Made by a program: the position numbers and the translations under genes. Positions 15,615 through 25,343 of a stretch of DNA of 64,000 bases are shown here, piece by piece. Origin of the DNA: Geothrix fuzhouensis (GTDB taxonomy: Bacteria; Acidobacteriota; Holophagae; Holophagales; Holophagaceae); the NCBI RefSeq assembly GCF_024609325.1, contig NZ_JANHMQ010000004.1:154460-218459 (forward strand), in the 5' to 3' direction. Positions within the stretch are counted from its first letter, which is position 1; every line of letters starts with the position of its first letter. The notes under the pieces were generated by a model that made no database searches, was not told the origin of the DNA, and was given only the letters and a program-made list of their open reading frames with translations.

Positions 15615-15800
15615 TTAAAAAAACTTTTGCCCTTCCATACCTGCGGTGGCCGCTAGTCCCCGAACAGGTTCTGCACCTTGCCTGTTCGGTCCTTTCTATG
15701 TGGCTAACAGCTATGGTTGAGGCCGATTTTCATGTTCAGGTAATTGGCAGAGCCTGAGGTTCAAGTTGACCGCAGGTTTGACGGCTTGTGGACAGAATCA

Positions 15801-16202
15801 TTACTTCAAGAACTTGATGAACACACAGAAGGCTTTGCTTGGGGTTCTCGAATTGTACTGATTCCAAATGGGTGCATCCCCCAGTTCAAAGCTTTTAATA
15901 ACAATCGCATCAGCCCCAAGTTCACAAGCTTTTGCCTGGATTGAGGGCAGCATCGAGTTGAAATTTTTGCGAGTGAAGGTGCCTGTATCTGTGGTTGCTG
16001 CAACTATCGCCACTTCTTCGTATTGGCGAGCCGAAGGAAACTGCGAGAGGAGCGCGACCTCACTACCCGACGGTTTGGGGACAGGAGGGATTTTCGCAAG
16101 CAGAACCACGTCTAAGGTCACTTCAGGGGTGGTCTGATTTCTAATAGAGGGCGGAATGCATCCAGTTAATACCAGCGCGAAGATGACGGCGAGGGTTTTC
16201 AT
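15801..16202 (-). CDS. Small lipoprotein
   Basis: A 133-residue predicted lipoprotein: signal MKTLAVIFALVLTGC with lipobox LTGC, followed by a Pro-rich linker. The C-terminal part (AKACELGADAIVIKSFELG) is typical of small envelope-lipoprotein domains such as DUF4156-like folds in which a late helix carries GADAV/I. GGAGG precedes ATG 16202. Function unknown. The region is less GC-rich than its neighbours. Confidence 0.65.
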   Translation of the reverse strand: MKTLAVIFALVLTGCIPPSIRNQTTPEVTLDVVLLAKIPPVPKPSGSEVALLSQFPSARQYEEVAIVAATTDTGTFTRKNFNSMLPSIQAKACELGADAIVIKSFELGDAPIWNQYNSRTPSKAFCVFIKFLK

Positions 16203-16505
16203 GTTGCCTCCATGGCCTAGGAAAGGCATCAAAGATGCAGTCAGACATGCCTCTGAAAGCTGAACCAAGTGCGTGATGCAAAGTGCTGGAGAACAACCGG
16301 ATGGGGGTCGATCATGCACTTCATATCAATTCCTATGACGCCCTATGCGTGGGTAGTCACTGAACCTTAACTCGAACGAACTTCTTGGTGGTTGGATAGG
16401 TGGCCCGCCATAACCCGGAACCTCCTGGCCCGGAGGTACCCATGCCGGTGGGCAGGGCGCGAATCGGCCAGCCCGGGTGGCTGGGCGAAGGGGGTAAAGA
16501 GGCGC
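16203..16505. other. Intergenic, no gene found
   Basis: 303 bases without a convincing coding frame on either strand. The only structure noticed is a short hairpin, ACCTCC/GGAGGT at about 16421-16438. Confidence 0.6.
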
Positions 16506-18482
16506 CTACTCATGCAAATCGAAGATGTCGGCTGTGTAGGCGGACGGTTTGACCACGATATGCAGATGGTTCGCGCCATCGAAGCTGGTCTTGAAGTAGG
16601 GATAGCTCAGGCCCGTGACCGGCAGGACGGATTCGGCCCAGCCTTGGGTGGTCTGGGTGAAGAGGATGAGGCCGAGGTTCGTATGGCAGACCGCCGCGAC
16701 GCGGGTTCCATCGGGGGAGAGGGCAACCGACACCAGGGTTGTTCCCATGTGGGCAAACGTCTTCAGGAGGACGGGCGGTTGCCAGGTGCCATTGACTTTC
16801 TGGACCACCCAGAAGGCGTCATTCATGGGGTTCGTATCGAGAACCTGATAGAACGCCCAGGCCGTGTTCGCATCGGCCCATACACCATCCTCAAAGTAAT
16901 AGCCGCCGCCGGAAGGCACCGTGTTGGGCAGAACCTGCGAGGTCCAGGTGCCATCGGCATTCCGGGAGAGCTCTCGAGTGTTGAACCAAGTGGGGACGAG
17001 TACATGGGGTGTGTCGGAGGGATCAAGGAAGAGGCGGGGTGTTCCGCTGAACGGATCCCACGAACTCGTGGTTTCGAGGCTTTCCTGGACCCAGCTTCCA
17101 GCCACTTTGCGGAGATAGACGAGACCTGGGATGTTCCCGCCGATACCCGTGTCCTGAAGCACCTGGGGGGTTCCGGCCTGGTCGAGGCAGAAGGCGGTGC
17201 TCAGGGAACCATAGGTCACCGGCAGCTGCAGGACAGCCTCAGTCTTCCAGGCGGTCCCGTCGAACCAGGCATGGGTCAAGGTGGTCGAGGTGTTGGATTG
17301 GCTCTGGTACACGGCGTGTGGCAGAGACTGCGCGTCCAGCCTCAGGAATCCATCCTGTTGGGCGTACACGCTGGACGGAGACCAAGTGGTCCAGTTCCCC
17401 CAGGTGGTGGGGAAAATGGTGCAAGGAAAGGCCAGCCCAAAGGCCCAAAGACCGCCGGGGGACAGTGCCGCGGTATTCATCTGCGAGAGGGACGGGAGGG
17501 GCGTGGCCACCAGGATGGGGGACCCGGGCGTATCGGCGGGTGCGGCCGTGAGGGTCGGCCCCGTGGTCGAGTTCACGCCATCCGAGACGTTGATGCCATA
17601 GGTGTAGTAGCCAAGGGACAGGTTGTTGTCCTGGTAGGAGGTCGCCGAAGGTGGCAGGGTGGCCACGACGGCCGGCGCGCCGAACCCGGCAGGGCCACGG
17701 GTGATCTGGATCTGCGTGGCGGTTTGGCTCCGATTGACCCAGGTGAGGCCCACCGCGGTGGGCAGGGAGTGGGCCGCGAATGAGGTGGGGGCCAGGGGAG
17801 GAATGCTGATTCGTGGGGTGGGCGCCGTTGCGGCGCTGGAGACATTCCCGGCCCAGGCCGTGACGCGGTAGACATAGCCCAGGGTTTCGGCAACGTCCTT
17901 GTCCACGAATCCGGTGGCAAGGGGGATCGGCAAAGGGAGGCTGGACCAGGGGCTGGAAGGAACGCCGGTCAGATCGGAGGTGGCCCGTTCCAGGACGTAC
18001 CGGTCCGCGACCAGGGAGGGTGCCGACCAGCTCACGGCAACGCCTCCATCCGTGGTGGAGAAACCGGCCTGCAGATTCGCCGCGGGAGTCAGGGGGACCT
18101 TGACCTCCGCGATATTGGAATAGGGCCCGTTGATGCTGTTCTTGACGGCATAAATACGGAAATCCAGGATCGTCAGCTCTGGAGGGGCCGAGGTGAAGGT
18201 CAGGGTTCCCATGGTCACATTGCTGGGAATCAGGGTCTGGTTGAGCTGGGAATACGCTCCCGGACTGACCCGGCCCTCCAGGTTGTAGCCGTCAGCCGTT
18301 CCCGTGAGCAGCGACCAGGTAAACGAGATCTCGGTTTTCGCGGCGTCATAGAGCGCACTGAGCTGCATCGCTGCAGGGCCAGCCGGAGGCGGTGCTGGCG
18401 GGGTAGCCGAGGAACCACCACCTCCGCCACAACCGATCCACAGCAGGCAGAACGCAAGACCGAAGCCCCAGGCTCGTTTCAT
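16506..18482 (-). CDS. Large lipoprotein with fibronectin III-like domains and a propeller-like C-terminal half
   Basis: 658 residues. The signal MKRAWGFGLAFCLLWIGC ends in a lipobox cysteine, followed by a Gly run and a Pro-rich linker. Residues from about 40 to 320 form three beta-sandwich repeats of FN3 type (YDAAKTEISFTWSL; GVAVSWSAPSLVADRYVLER; AVGLTWVNRSQTATQIQITR). The remaining half contains repeated strands such as TPHVLVPTW, DGTWTSQVL and NGTWQPPVLL, as in secreted beta-propellers. Probably a surface or periplasmic binding protein; ligand unknown. It stands alone. Confidence 0.7.
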   Translation of the reverse strand: MKRAWGFGLAFCLLWIGCGGGGGSSATPPAPPPAGPAAMQLSALYDAAKTEISFTWSLLTGTADGYNLEGRVSPGAYSQLNQTLIPSNVTMGTLTFTSAPPELTILDFRIYAVKNSINGPYSNIAEVKVPLTPAANLQAGFSTTDGGVAVSWSAPSLVADRYVLERATSDLTGVPSSPWSSLPLPIPLATGFVDKDVAETLGYVYRVTAWAGNVSSAATAPTPRISIPPLAPTSFAAHSLPTAVGLTWVNRSQTATQIQITRGPAGFGAPAVVATLPPSATSYQDNNLSLGYYTYGINVSDGVNSTTGPTLTAAPADTPGSPILVATPLPSLSQMNTAALSPGGLWAFGLAFPCTIFPTTWGNWTTWSPSSVYAQQDGFLRLDAQSLPHAVYQSQSNTSTTLTHAWFDGTAWKTEAVLQLPVTYGSLSTAFCLDQAGTPQVLQDTGIGGNIPGLVYLRKVAGSWVQESLETTSSWDPFSGTPRLFLDPSDTPHVLVPTWFNTRELSRNADGTWTSQVLPNTVPSGGGYYFEDGVWADANTAWAFYQVLDTNPMNDAFWVVQKVNGTWQPPVLLKTFAHMGTTLVSVALSPDGTRVAAVCHTNLGLILFTQTTQGWAESVLPVTGLSYPYFKTSFDGANHLHIVVKPSAYTADIFDLHE

Positions 18483-18568
18483 GGGAGTACCTCGAAGGGA
18501 GAAGCTGCGGAGTCAGCATACTCACGTCCCCGGTCTTCTGAGCCGGCCTGACCCTGAACGGTCTCGAT

Positions 18569-19132
18569 TCAGCCCCTGAACGGTGCAGGCGGGTTCGTGG
18601 CCCAGCTTCCACCCATCAGCGTGGTCCGCACGGGGACGCCGGGGGTCTTCACGCCGCGGTGGGCCATGCAGGTGTGGACGGCCACGAGCTGGACGCCCCA
18701 GGCGGCGGGGCGGAGGTGGCTCTGGAGGGCGTCGGCGATCTGCTGGGCCATGCGCTCCTGCACCTGCAGGCGCCAGGCGTAGGCCTGCACCACGCGCACG
18801 AGCTTGCTGAGGCCCACGGTTCCGCCTTCTCCGGGCAGGTAGCCGACGGTGGCGTGGCCTTCGAAGGGGGCCAGGTGGTGTTCGCAGGTGCTCACGAAGG
18901 GGATGCGCTCGAGGATGACCGGCACGGGCGAGAGGTCGCCGGGCAAGGGCTTCAGCTCCGCGCCCAGGTCCACCCCGTAGCCCGCCAGCCGCTCGGCCCA
19001 GAACTCCGCCACCCGGGAGGGCGTGTCCCTCAGCTCCGGCGCGTCCGGATCCTGCCCCAGGCCCCGCAGCAGGGCGCGGACGGCGGCCTCGGAGGCGGCG
19101 CGGTCGAAGGACGGGACGGGGGAATCAGCCAT
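18569..19132 (-). CDS. folE: GTP cyclohydrolase I
   Basis: A 187-residue enzyme making dihydroneopterin triphosphate from GTP, the first step of tetrahydrofolate synthesis. Zinc ligands are Cys83 and His86 (STCEHHLAPF) and Cys155 (VHTCMAHRG); the GLSKLVRVV segment is the subunit-contact signature. Length and motifs are normal. Monocistronic by appearance. Confidence 0.95.
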   Translation of the reverse strand: MADSPVPSFDRAASEAAVRALLRGLGQDPDAPELRDTPSRVAEFWAERLAGYGVDLGAELKPLPGDLSPVPVILERIPFVSTCEHHLAPFEGHATVGYLPGEGGTVGLSKLVRVVQAYAWRLQVQERMAQQIADALQSHLRPAAWGVQLVAVHTCMAHRGVKTPGVPVRTTLMGGSWATNPPAPFRG

Positions 19133-19238
19133 GGTCCGGTCAGTCTACGCCCGGGCTTGGCGCCGGAGGAGGAAAGCCTGGAACCGCGAATGGCGCGAAG
19201 GGGCACGAAAGCAAAGGCCAAAAGAGAAAAGCTGTTTT

Positions 19239-19536
19239 GCCACTGATTTCAGTGATTCCAGTGATGAAAGAAGTCGCCGTTCCAACGCAGCATGGGCTCA
19301 TGGGGGGTGGCAGGGCCGCGCCTTTTTGGGAGCGCGGCCCCGGCACCCCCCAGACATGCGGGGGAGCCCGGCGGGCCCCGGGCGGTGGGGGGTGGGGGGG
19401 GGGGCGCGGCCCGGCTGTTGGGGGCCCCCCCCCCCCCCCACCCCCATGACTTCCGGCGAAGCCGGAAGCCGCCTGCGGCGGGCCCATGCGGGAATCCTCC
19501 GAGGCGCAATCACCGCAATCACCGTCCATCAGTGGC
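19239..19536. repeat. Family 2 palindromic element, complete copy
   Basis: About 298 bases bounded by inverted ends: TTTTGCCACTGAT on the left and ATCAGTGGCTAAAA on the right. Each end has three CAsTGAT-like units 9-10 bases apart. The interior holds several GC-rich hairpins and long homopolymers, 11 G at 19394-19404 and 15 C at 19425-19439. The right 100 bases recur in opposite orientation at the end of the window. No plausible gene is inside. The remaining bases of the folE-purM gap show nothing. Confidence 0.8.
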
Positions 19537-19630
19537 TAAAAAGGCCTTTCCAGTGGAATAGGCCGTCTCCCGAGGTTTGGCCTCGGACTCGAAAGATCCC
19601 TGTGGGATCATGGGGGATTCGGGAGGGGTG

Positions 19631-20665
19631 ATGAGCGAGAAGGTCAGCTACGCGTCCAGTGGCGTGGACATCAACCGCCAGGACGAGGCCCTGAAGCGCA
19701 TCAAGCCCCTGGTGAAGGCCACCAAGACCCCCGGCGTTCGCAGCGACATCGGCCTGTTTGGCGGCCTGTACAGCGCCCAGTTCCCCGAGGCCAAGCCCAT
19801 CCTCGTCAGCAGCATGGATGGCGTGGGCACCAAGATGAAGGTGGCCCGGCGGGCCGGCATCTGGGACACCGTGGGCCAGGATCTGGTGAACCACTGCATC
19901 AACGACATTCTGGTGCAGGGCGCCCGGCCGTTGTTCTTCCTGGACTACATCGCCGCCCAGCAGCTGGAGCCAGAAGTCATCGAGCAGATCGTCAAGGGCA
20001 TGGCCACGGCCTGCCAGGCGGCCGCCGCGGCCCTCATCGGCGGTGAACTGGCGGAGATGCCCGGCGTCTACGCCGAAGGCGAAGTGGATGTGGCCGGGAC
20101 CATCGTGGGTGTGGTGGACGAGGCGGACCTGCTGCCGCGGCTCGACGCCATGGCCGAGGGTGACGTCCTCATCGGCCTGCCCAGCTCGGGTCTGCACACC
20201 AACGGCTATTCCCTGGCCCGCAAGGTCTGCTTCGAGCTCGAAAAGCTCGACGTGACCGACACTCTGCCCGGCACCTCGCAGACCGTGGCCCAGACCCTGC
20301 TGGCCATCCACCGCAGCTACCTCGCCCCCGTCATGCCCCTGGTGAAGGCACACAAGCTGGTGGCCATGGCCCACATCACCGGCGGCGGCCTCACCGATAA
20401 TATCCCCCGCGTGCTTCCTAAGACGCTGGACGCCGAGATCGACACCGCCAGCTGGCAGATCCCGGCCCTGTTCCGCTTCCTCATGGCGAAGGGCGGCCTG
20501 GGCATCGACGACGCCCGCCAGGCCCTGAACCTGGGCGTGGGCATGGTGCTGGTGGTGAAGCCGGAACTGGCCGGCGACGTGCTGGCCCTCCTCCACGCCG
20601 ACGAGGAGCCCGCCTGGGTGCTGGGGCGCCTGGTGCAGGGCGCCGGAGTCGTTCGCTACCGCTAG
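19631..20665 (+). CDS. purM: Phosphoribosylformylglycinamidine cyclo-ligase (AIR synthetase)
   Basis: 344 residues, the family's usual length. It closes the imidazole ring in purine synthesis using ATP. Motifs include SSMDGVGTKMKVA, LVNHCINDILVQGA, GGELAEMPGVY and the AHITGGGLTDNIPRVLP segment. The start is ATG 19631, after GGGAGGGG. No other purine gene is adjacent. Confidence 0.95.
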   Translation: MSEKVSYASSGVDINRQDEALKRIKPLVKATKTPGVRSDIGLFGGLYSAQFPEAKPILVSSMDGVGTKMKVARRAGIWDTVGQDLVNHCINDILVQGARPLFFLDYIAAQQLEPEVIEQIVKGMATACQAAAAALIGGELAEMPGVYAEGEVDVAGTIVGVVDEADLLPRLDAMAEGDVLIGLPSSGLHTNGYSLARKVCFELEKLDVTDTLPGTSQTVAQTLLAIHRSYLAPVMPLVKAHKLVAMAHITGGGLTDNIPRVLPKTLDAEIDTASWQIPALFRFLMAKGGLGIDDARQALNLGVGMVLVVKPELAGDVLALLHADEEPAWVLGRLVQGAGVVRYR

Positions 20666-20683
20666 ATCATCAATTGTTGGCCC

Positions 20684-20730
20684 GGCCGGAAGCCGGGACG
20701 CATATTGGGGCGTTGCCCGGGTTTCCGGCC
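20684..20730. terminator. Long hairpin between purM and malic enzyme
   Basis: GGCCGGAA (20684-20691) pairs with TTCCGGCC (20723-20730), and the inner CCGGG-ACGC pairs with GCGT-CCCGG. This is a stem of about 17 pairs just after purM. No U-run follows, so termination is uncertain; it may protect the 3' end of the purM transcript. Confidence 0.4.
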
Positions 20731-20824
20731 GCCTCCCCCTGTCCGCGGGAAGGCTCTCCGAGGGGGGCGGATCGCCTGCATGGCCCGTGCCATGGAGGAG
20801 CCCTGTCCCGGCGGAGGAGGTCGT

Positions 20825-22579
20825 ATGGAACGCTTTGGAGTGGAATGTGAACCCAGCGGCCGGAAGCGTCTGGCCGTGCCCTTCCGCGGCGTGCGGCTCC
20901 TGCGCAACCCCATGTACACGAAGGGGACGGCCTTCACCCAGGAGGAGCGCCTGGCCCTGGGTCTGGAAGGCCTGCTGCCCCACTCGGTGACCACCATGGA
21001 GCAGCAGGCCCGCCGCGTGTACGCCAGCATCCAGCGCAAGCAGGATCCCCTGGAGAAGTACATCGGCCTGGCGGCCCTGCAGGACCGGAATGAGCATCTG
21101 TTCTACCGGGTGCTCATCGATCACATCGAGGAGTTTCTCCCCATCGTCTACACCCCCACCGTGGGGCGGGCCTGCCAGGAGTTCAGCCACATCTTCCGTC
21201 GGGCGCGGGGCATCTGGATCACGCCCGAGCACCGCGGCCACATCGCGCAAGTGCTTCGGAACGCGGCCTTCGAGGACATCCGGCTCATCGTGGTGACAGA
21301 CAACGAGCGCATCCTCGGCCTGGGCGACCAGGGCGTGGGCGGCATGGGCATCCCCATCGGCAAGCTGGCCCTCTACACCGCGGCCGCGGGCATCCCGCCC
21401 TGGCAGACCCTGCCCGTGAGCCTGGATGTGGGCACGGACAACCTGGACCTGCTGGACGATGAGTTCTACCTGGGCTGGCGCTCGCGCCGCCTGCGGGGCC
21501 CCGAGTACGATTCCCTGGTGGACGAGTTCGTGCATGCGGTGCGCCAGGTCTTCCCCAAGGCCCTGCTTCAGTGGGAGGATTTCAAAAAGTTCAACGCCTT
21601 CCACCTGTTGGACCGCTACCGGAAGGTGCTCACCAGCTTCAACGACGACATCCAAGGCACGGCGGCGGTGGGCGTGGCGGCCCTGATCGCCGGGGCGCGG
21701 GCCACGGGGACACCGCTCCGGCGGCAGCGGATCCTCTTCCTAGGCTCCGGCGCGGCGGGCATCGGCATCTCCCGCCTGGTGCGATCGACCTTGCGGCGGG
21801 AAGGCCTGGAAGGCGAGGACCTGGTGCTGGCCATGGCCAACCTCGATGTGCAGGGGCTCCTCCTGGAGGACGACCCCGGCCTGGATCCGCTGCAGCGGGA
21901 CTTCGCCTGGCCGGTGCTGCTGGCCGAGCGCATGGGTCTGGGCCGCGACCAGAAGCGGGATCTCCTTTCCGTGGTGAAGGCCTTCAAGCCCACCATGCTC
22001 ATCGGCACCTCCGGCACCGCCGGGGCCTTCACGGAGGAGGCCATCCGCGCGATGGCCGCCCAGGTGGAGCGGCCGGTGGTGCTGCCCATGTCCAACCCCA
22101 CCAGCAAGTGCGAGGCCAAGCCCAGGGATGTGCTCGCCTGGACGGAGGGGCGGGCCTTCGTGGCCACAGGCAGCCCCTTCGATCCGGTGTCGTACGAGGG
22201 CCGGGAATACCGCATCGGCCAGAGCAACAACGTCTTCATCTTCCCGGGGGTGGGTCTGGGCGTGCTGGTGGCCGAGGCCTGTGAAGTTACCGACGGCATG
22301 TTCGCAGCCGCCGCCAAGCAGCTGGCTGAGGAGGTCCGGCCCGAGGATCTGTCGGTGGGCAGCCTCTTCCCCGCCGCCAGCCGGATCCGGGAGGTCACGG
22401 CCCACGTGGCCGCGGCCGTGGTCCGGGAGGCCCGGGAGATGGGCGTGGCGGCCCGGCCCCTGGCCGACGAGGACATCCCCGGCGCCATCGCGGCGGCCAT
22501 GTGGAACCCCTGCTACCTGCCGGCCGACCCCGCGCCGGAACCTGCCATCGAGCGGCACCCGGAGGTGACCCTGGTTTGA
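20825..22579 (+). CDS. maeA: NAD-dependent malic enzyme
   Basis: A 584-residue, large-subunit type malic enzyme converting malate to pyruvate and CO2. Visible signatures are the N-terminal FLPIVYTPTVGRACQ, the nucleotide loop LFLGSGAAGIGI, FNDDIQGTAAV, and MSNPTSKCEAKP. Length and order match E. coli SfcA/MaeA rather than the shorter NADP enzymes. GGAGGAGG precedes ATG 20825. The choice of NAD over NADP follows the family and is not proven here. Confidence 0.92.
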   Translation: MERFGVECEPSGRKRLAVPFRGVRLLRNPMYTKGTAFTQEERLALGLEGLLPHSVTTMEQQARRVYASIQRKQDPLEKYIGLAALQDRNEHLFYRVLIDHIEEFLPIVYTPTVGRACQEFSHIFRRARGIWITPEHRGHIAQVLRNAAFEDIRLIVVTDNERILGLGDQGVGGMGIPIGKLALYTAAAGIPPWQTLPVSLDVGTDNLDLLDDEFYLGWRSRRLRGPEYDSLVDEFVHAVRQVFPKALLQWEDFKKFNAFHLLDRYRKVLTSFNDDIQGTAAVGVAALIAGARATGTPLRRQRILFLGSGAAGIGISRLVRSTLRREGLEGEDLVLAMANLDVQGLLLEDDPGLDPLQRDFAWPVLLAERMGLGRDQKRDLLSVVKAFKPTMLIGTSGTAGAFTEEAIRAMAAQVERPVVLPMSNPTSKCEAKPRDVLAWTEGRAFVATGSPFDPVSYEGREYRIGQSNNVFIFPGVGLGVLVAEACEVTDGMFAAAAKQLAEEVRPEDLSVGSLFPAASRIREVTAHVAAAVVREAREMGVAARPLADEDIPGAIAAAMWNPCYLPADPAPEPAIERHPEVTLV

Positions 22580-22654
22580 GAGCAGACGGAGCGGCCCAAT
22601 CGGACGGTGGCCAAGGCGGCCCATCGGTGGTCCACTGACCCCTGACGAGGGAGG

Positions 22655-23746
22655 ATGGCCCTGACCAGCACACCCGTGGAAGCCCGCCCCGCCCGCCTCG
22701 GCCTGCTGGATCCGCTCCGCGGCATCCTGGCGCTGTGTGTGGCGGTGTACCACCTGAGCGTCTGGTTTGCCATTTCGGAATCGGGTTCGGGCCTGAACAT
22801 GGCCACGGCCCGCCTGGGGAACTACGGCGTGTCGGCCTTCTTCGTGCTGAGCGGCTTCGTGCTGTTCCGAACCACGCCCTGGAGCCGCCTCCAGAAGGAG
22901 GGCGTGGGCCGGTTCTACGAGCGGCGCTTCCTGCGGCTGGCGCCAGTGTTCTACCTCCTCTGCGCCGTGAACGTGGTCTTCCGCCTGGGCATGGGGCCAG
23001 AGCCCACCTGGGTGCGCATCCTGGAGAACCTGACCCTCACCTTCGGCGCCATCCATCCCAACCTCGCCCTGGTGACCGGCGGCTGGTACGTGGGCCTGGT
23101 GGCCCTGCTGTATTTCGCCTATCCCGTGCTGGCCTGGTTGCAGGCGAAGGGTGGGTCCCTGGGCGGGCTCGTCCTGCTCGCGGCGTTGGCCCTGGGGCTG
23201 TGGGCCTGGAGTCTGCCCGCCACCCTGCATGGGGTGATGGACCAGCCCCAGTGGAACCGCTTCCACACCTACGTCCCGGCGTCCAACCAGGTGTTCCTGC
23301 TGGCCTGGGGCGCCCTGCTGGCGGGGCTCCATGGCGTCACGGAGAAGCGGCTGGAGCCCAAGCTGGCTCTGCTGCTGGCCCTGCCGCTGGTGTGGCTGCT
23401 GATCAAACCGACGCCTCGGTTCTTCGACCATATGGCGGCCCTCACGGGTTGGCTCCGCTACGGCTACCTGCTGGTGGTGACGGGCCTGGTGGCGCTGGCG
23501 GCCTTCACCCGGCACACCGGCCTGGGCTGGACCGGAAGGCGGCTCACCCAGCTGGGGGCCTGGAGCTACGGCCTCTACCTGGTGCATCCCTTCACCATGA
23601 AGCTCGTGGCACCGCACGTCGCCGGCCGCCTGGGCTTCAGTCTGGCCCTGGGCCTGGCGATCATCGCCGCCTGGGCGCTCCACCGCTGGATCGAGGAACC
23701 GTTGGGGAAATTGGGGCGGGGCAAAAAGGGCGATGGCAGCCGCTGA
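22655..23746 (+). CDS. Acyltransferase-3 family membrane protein
   Basis: 363 residues with about ten transmembrane helices. The N-terminal family signature is LDPLRGILALCVAVYHLSVWF with the conserved histidine, followed by YGVSAFFVLSGFVLF and RRFLRLAPVFYLL. Such proteins O-acetylate or succinylate surface sugars or other lipophilic acceptors. GGGAGG precedes ATG 22655. Its stop touches the stop of the convergent regulator gene with no gap. Confidence 0.88.
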   Translation: MALTSTPVEARPARLGLLDPLRGILALCVAVYHLSVWFAISESGSGLNMATARLGNYGVSAFFVLSGFVLFRTTPWSRLQKEGVGRFYERRFLRLAPVFYLLCAVNVVFRLGMGPEPTWVRILENLTLTFGAIHPNLALVTGGWYVGLVALLYFAYPVLAWLQAKGGSLGGLVLLAALALGLWAWSLPATLHGVMDQPQWNRFHTYVPASNQVFLLAWGALLAGLHGVTEKRLEPKLALLLALPLVWLLIKPTPRFFDHMAALTGWLRYGYLLVVTGLVALAAFTRHTGLGWTGRRLTQLGAWSYGLYLVHPFTMKLVAPHVAGRLGFSLALGLAIIAAWALHRWIEEPLGKLGRGKKGDGSR

Positions 23747-25189
23747 TCAAGCGCCGCCGACCCGCGCGTAGAAGCTCGTGCGGCGCAGGTTCTCCTCGAC
23801 CTTGAAGGCCTGCTGCAGGGGCGGGAAGGCGCGCTGCTCGCAGTCCGTGCGCTCGCAGAGGCGGCAGGTGACTCCCACGGGGACCGGCGGCTGGTCCAGG
23901 CGCAGGCCGTCGGCGTAGATCAGCTCCTTGGCGTGGCCCATCTCGCAGCCCAGGCCCAGGGCCTGCATGGCGTGCTGCCCGCGGTAGCCGCCCGTGTCCT
24001 TCTGGATGGTGCGGGCGATGCAGAAGTACCGGCGACCATCGGGGAATTCGCTGATCTGGGTGCGGATGAGCCCCGGCGTGAGGAAGGCCGCATGGGCGTT
24101 CCAGCGCGGGCAGGCGCCGGAGAAGCGCGCGAAGCGGATGCCCGAGGCGGAGAAGCTCTTGGAGATGTTTCCGGCGATGTCGATGCGCAGAAAGTGGAAG
24201 GGCACGCCTTCGGAACCCGGCCGCCGCAGCGTCGTGAGCCGATGGCAGACCTGCTCGAAGCTGGCCTGGAAGCGCCGGGCCAGGATCTCGATGTCGTAGC
24301 GCTCGGCCTTGGCCGCCTTCAGGAACCGCTCGTAGGGCATGAGCACGGCGCTGGCGAAGTAGTTGGCCAGGGCCACGCGGGCCAGGGCGCGCGAGGCGTC
24401 GGTGCGCAGCAGGGGATGGTTCGCGAGCTCGTCCAGTAGGTCGCTGTGGTCCAGCAGCGCGAGCTGATGCGCGAGCTGGAAGGCCCGGCTGCGCTGCGGC
24501 AGCAGCTCGGAGAGGCTGAGCGTCCGCTGCTTCGGGTCGAAGCGGCGCAACAGGCCGGGGCCTTCGGAGAGCCGGTGGACCTTCACCTGGATGCCCCGGA
24601 GTTCATAGGCCGCCACCAGGCCCGGGTAGGGATGGTCGGCGTCCAGGGCGGCGCTGGTCCACAAGGCTTCGGCGGCGGACTCCAGCTCCGGGAAGTGGTT
24701 CATGGCCTGCTGGATGAAGTCGCCGACTTCTTCCGAAGGCAGCCGGGTGGCTTCGGGATCGAAACCCTGGCCGTCGCTCAGCTTGGCGGCCAGGGTGGCG
24801 AGGCTCTCCTGGGAGTGCTGGTAGGCGCGGTAGAGCTCGAAGACGCCCCGGGCCAGCTGGGGGCTGTTCTGCACCAGCTCGCGCACATCCTGCGCCTGAA
24901 GCCCCTGGGGTTCGAAGAGCGGATCGCCGAAGACCTCCATGAGGTCATCGGACAGGCGCTGGTCCTCCTCCGGGGCCAGGGCTTTGAGATCCAGGTGGAA
25001 CTGCTGGGCCAGCCGGATGAGGAGAGGGGCCGTGAGGGGCCGCTTGTTCCCCTCGATGAGGTTCAGGTAGCTGGGGCTGATGCCCAGCGATTCCGCCAGT
25101 TGGACCTGGCTGAGGCCCTCCTGGCGGCGGAGGAGGCGGATCTTGGCGCCGAGGCGGGCGGCGGGCTTGGTGGGAGCGGCGGAAGGCAT
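23747..25189 (-). CDS. XRE-family regulator of the ScfR/RamB type
   Basis: 480 residues. The N-terminus is an XRE helix-turn-helix (LRRQEGLSQVQLAESLGISP, then YLNLIEGNKRPL; about 17-66). The middle holds the IrrE/ImmA-like region (AFQLAHQLALLD), and the end has the DUF2083-type cysteine block CRLCERTDCEQRAFPP. This is the architecture of short-chain fatty acid/acetate regulators such as RamB, which controls isocitrate lyase in corynebacteria. It is divergent from aceA with a 154-base shared region, so control of aceA is the obvious inference. Confidence 0.85.
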   Translation of the reverse strand: MPSAAPTKPAARLGAKIRLLRRQEGLSQVQLAESLGISPSYLNLIEGNKRPLTAPLLIRLAQQFHLDLKALAPEEDQRLSDDLMEVFGDPLFEPQGLQAQDVRELVQNSPQLARGVFELYRAYQHSQESLATLAAKLSDGQGFDPEATRLPSEEVGDFIQQAMNHFPELESAAEALWTSAALDADHPYPGLVAAYELRGIQVKVHRLSEGPGLLRRFDPKQRTLSLSELLPQRSRAFQLAHQLALLDHSDLLDELANHPLLRTDASRALARVALANYFASAVLMPYERFLKAAKAERYDIEILARRFQASFEQVCHRLTTLRRPGSEGVPFHFLRIDIAGNISKSFSASGIRFARFSGACPRWNAHAAFLTPGLIRTQISEFPDGRRYFCIARTIQKDTGGYRGQHAMQALGLGCEMGHAKELIYADGLRLDQPPVPVGVTCRLCERTDCEQRAFPPLQQAFKVEENLRRTSFYARVGGA

Positions 25190-25343
25190 GGCTACCTCGT
25201 TTACATCAATTTACAAAATCAATGGAGAGAATTGACAGATATTTTCAAGTCAACCCCTATCAAATCAGCGGTTCATTGACTCACCCCAGAATAGGTCAAT
25301 CTTTGACATTACGCCACACCCAACCCCCACCCCGAGGTGCCCC
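25190..25343. promoter_or_regulatory. Divergent control region between the ScfR-type regulator and aceA
   Basis: 154 bases that are clearly AT-rich compared with the flanks. Repeated elements are visible: TTTACA at 25200-25205 and again at 25210-25215, AATTGACAG near 25229, GGTTCATTGACTC near 25269, and GGTCAATCTTTGACA near 25293. They are candidate regulator sites and -35 elements. Start points are not assigned. Confidence 0.5.

Noticed and set aside
19140..19529. Pro/Gly-rich frames within the family 2 element
   Set aside because: They arise from GC homopolymers and palindromes and lack any start context or protein-like composition.
19529..21655. A 708-codon antisense frame over purM and malic enzyme
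   Set aside because: Fully antisense to two confident genes, with no domain content.
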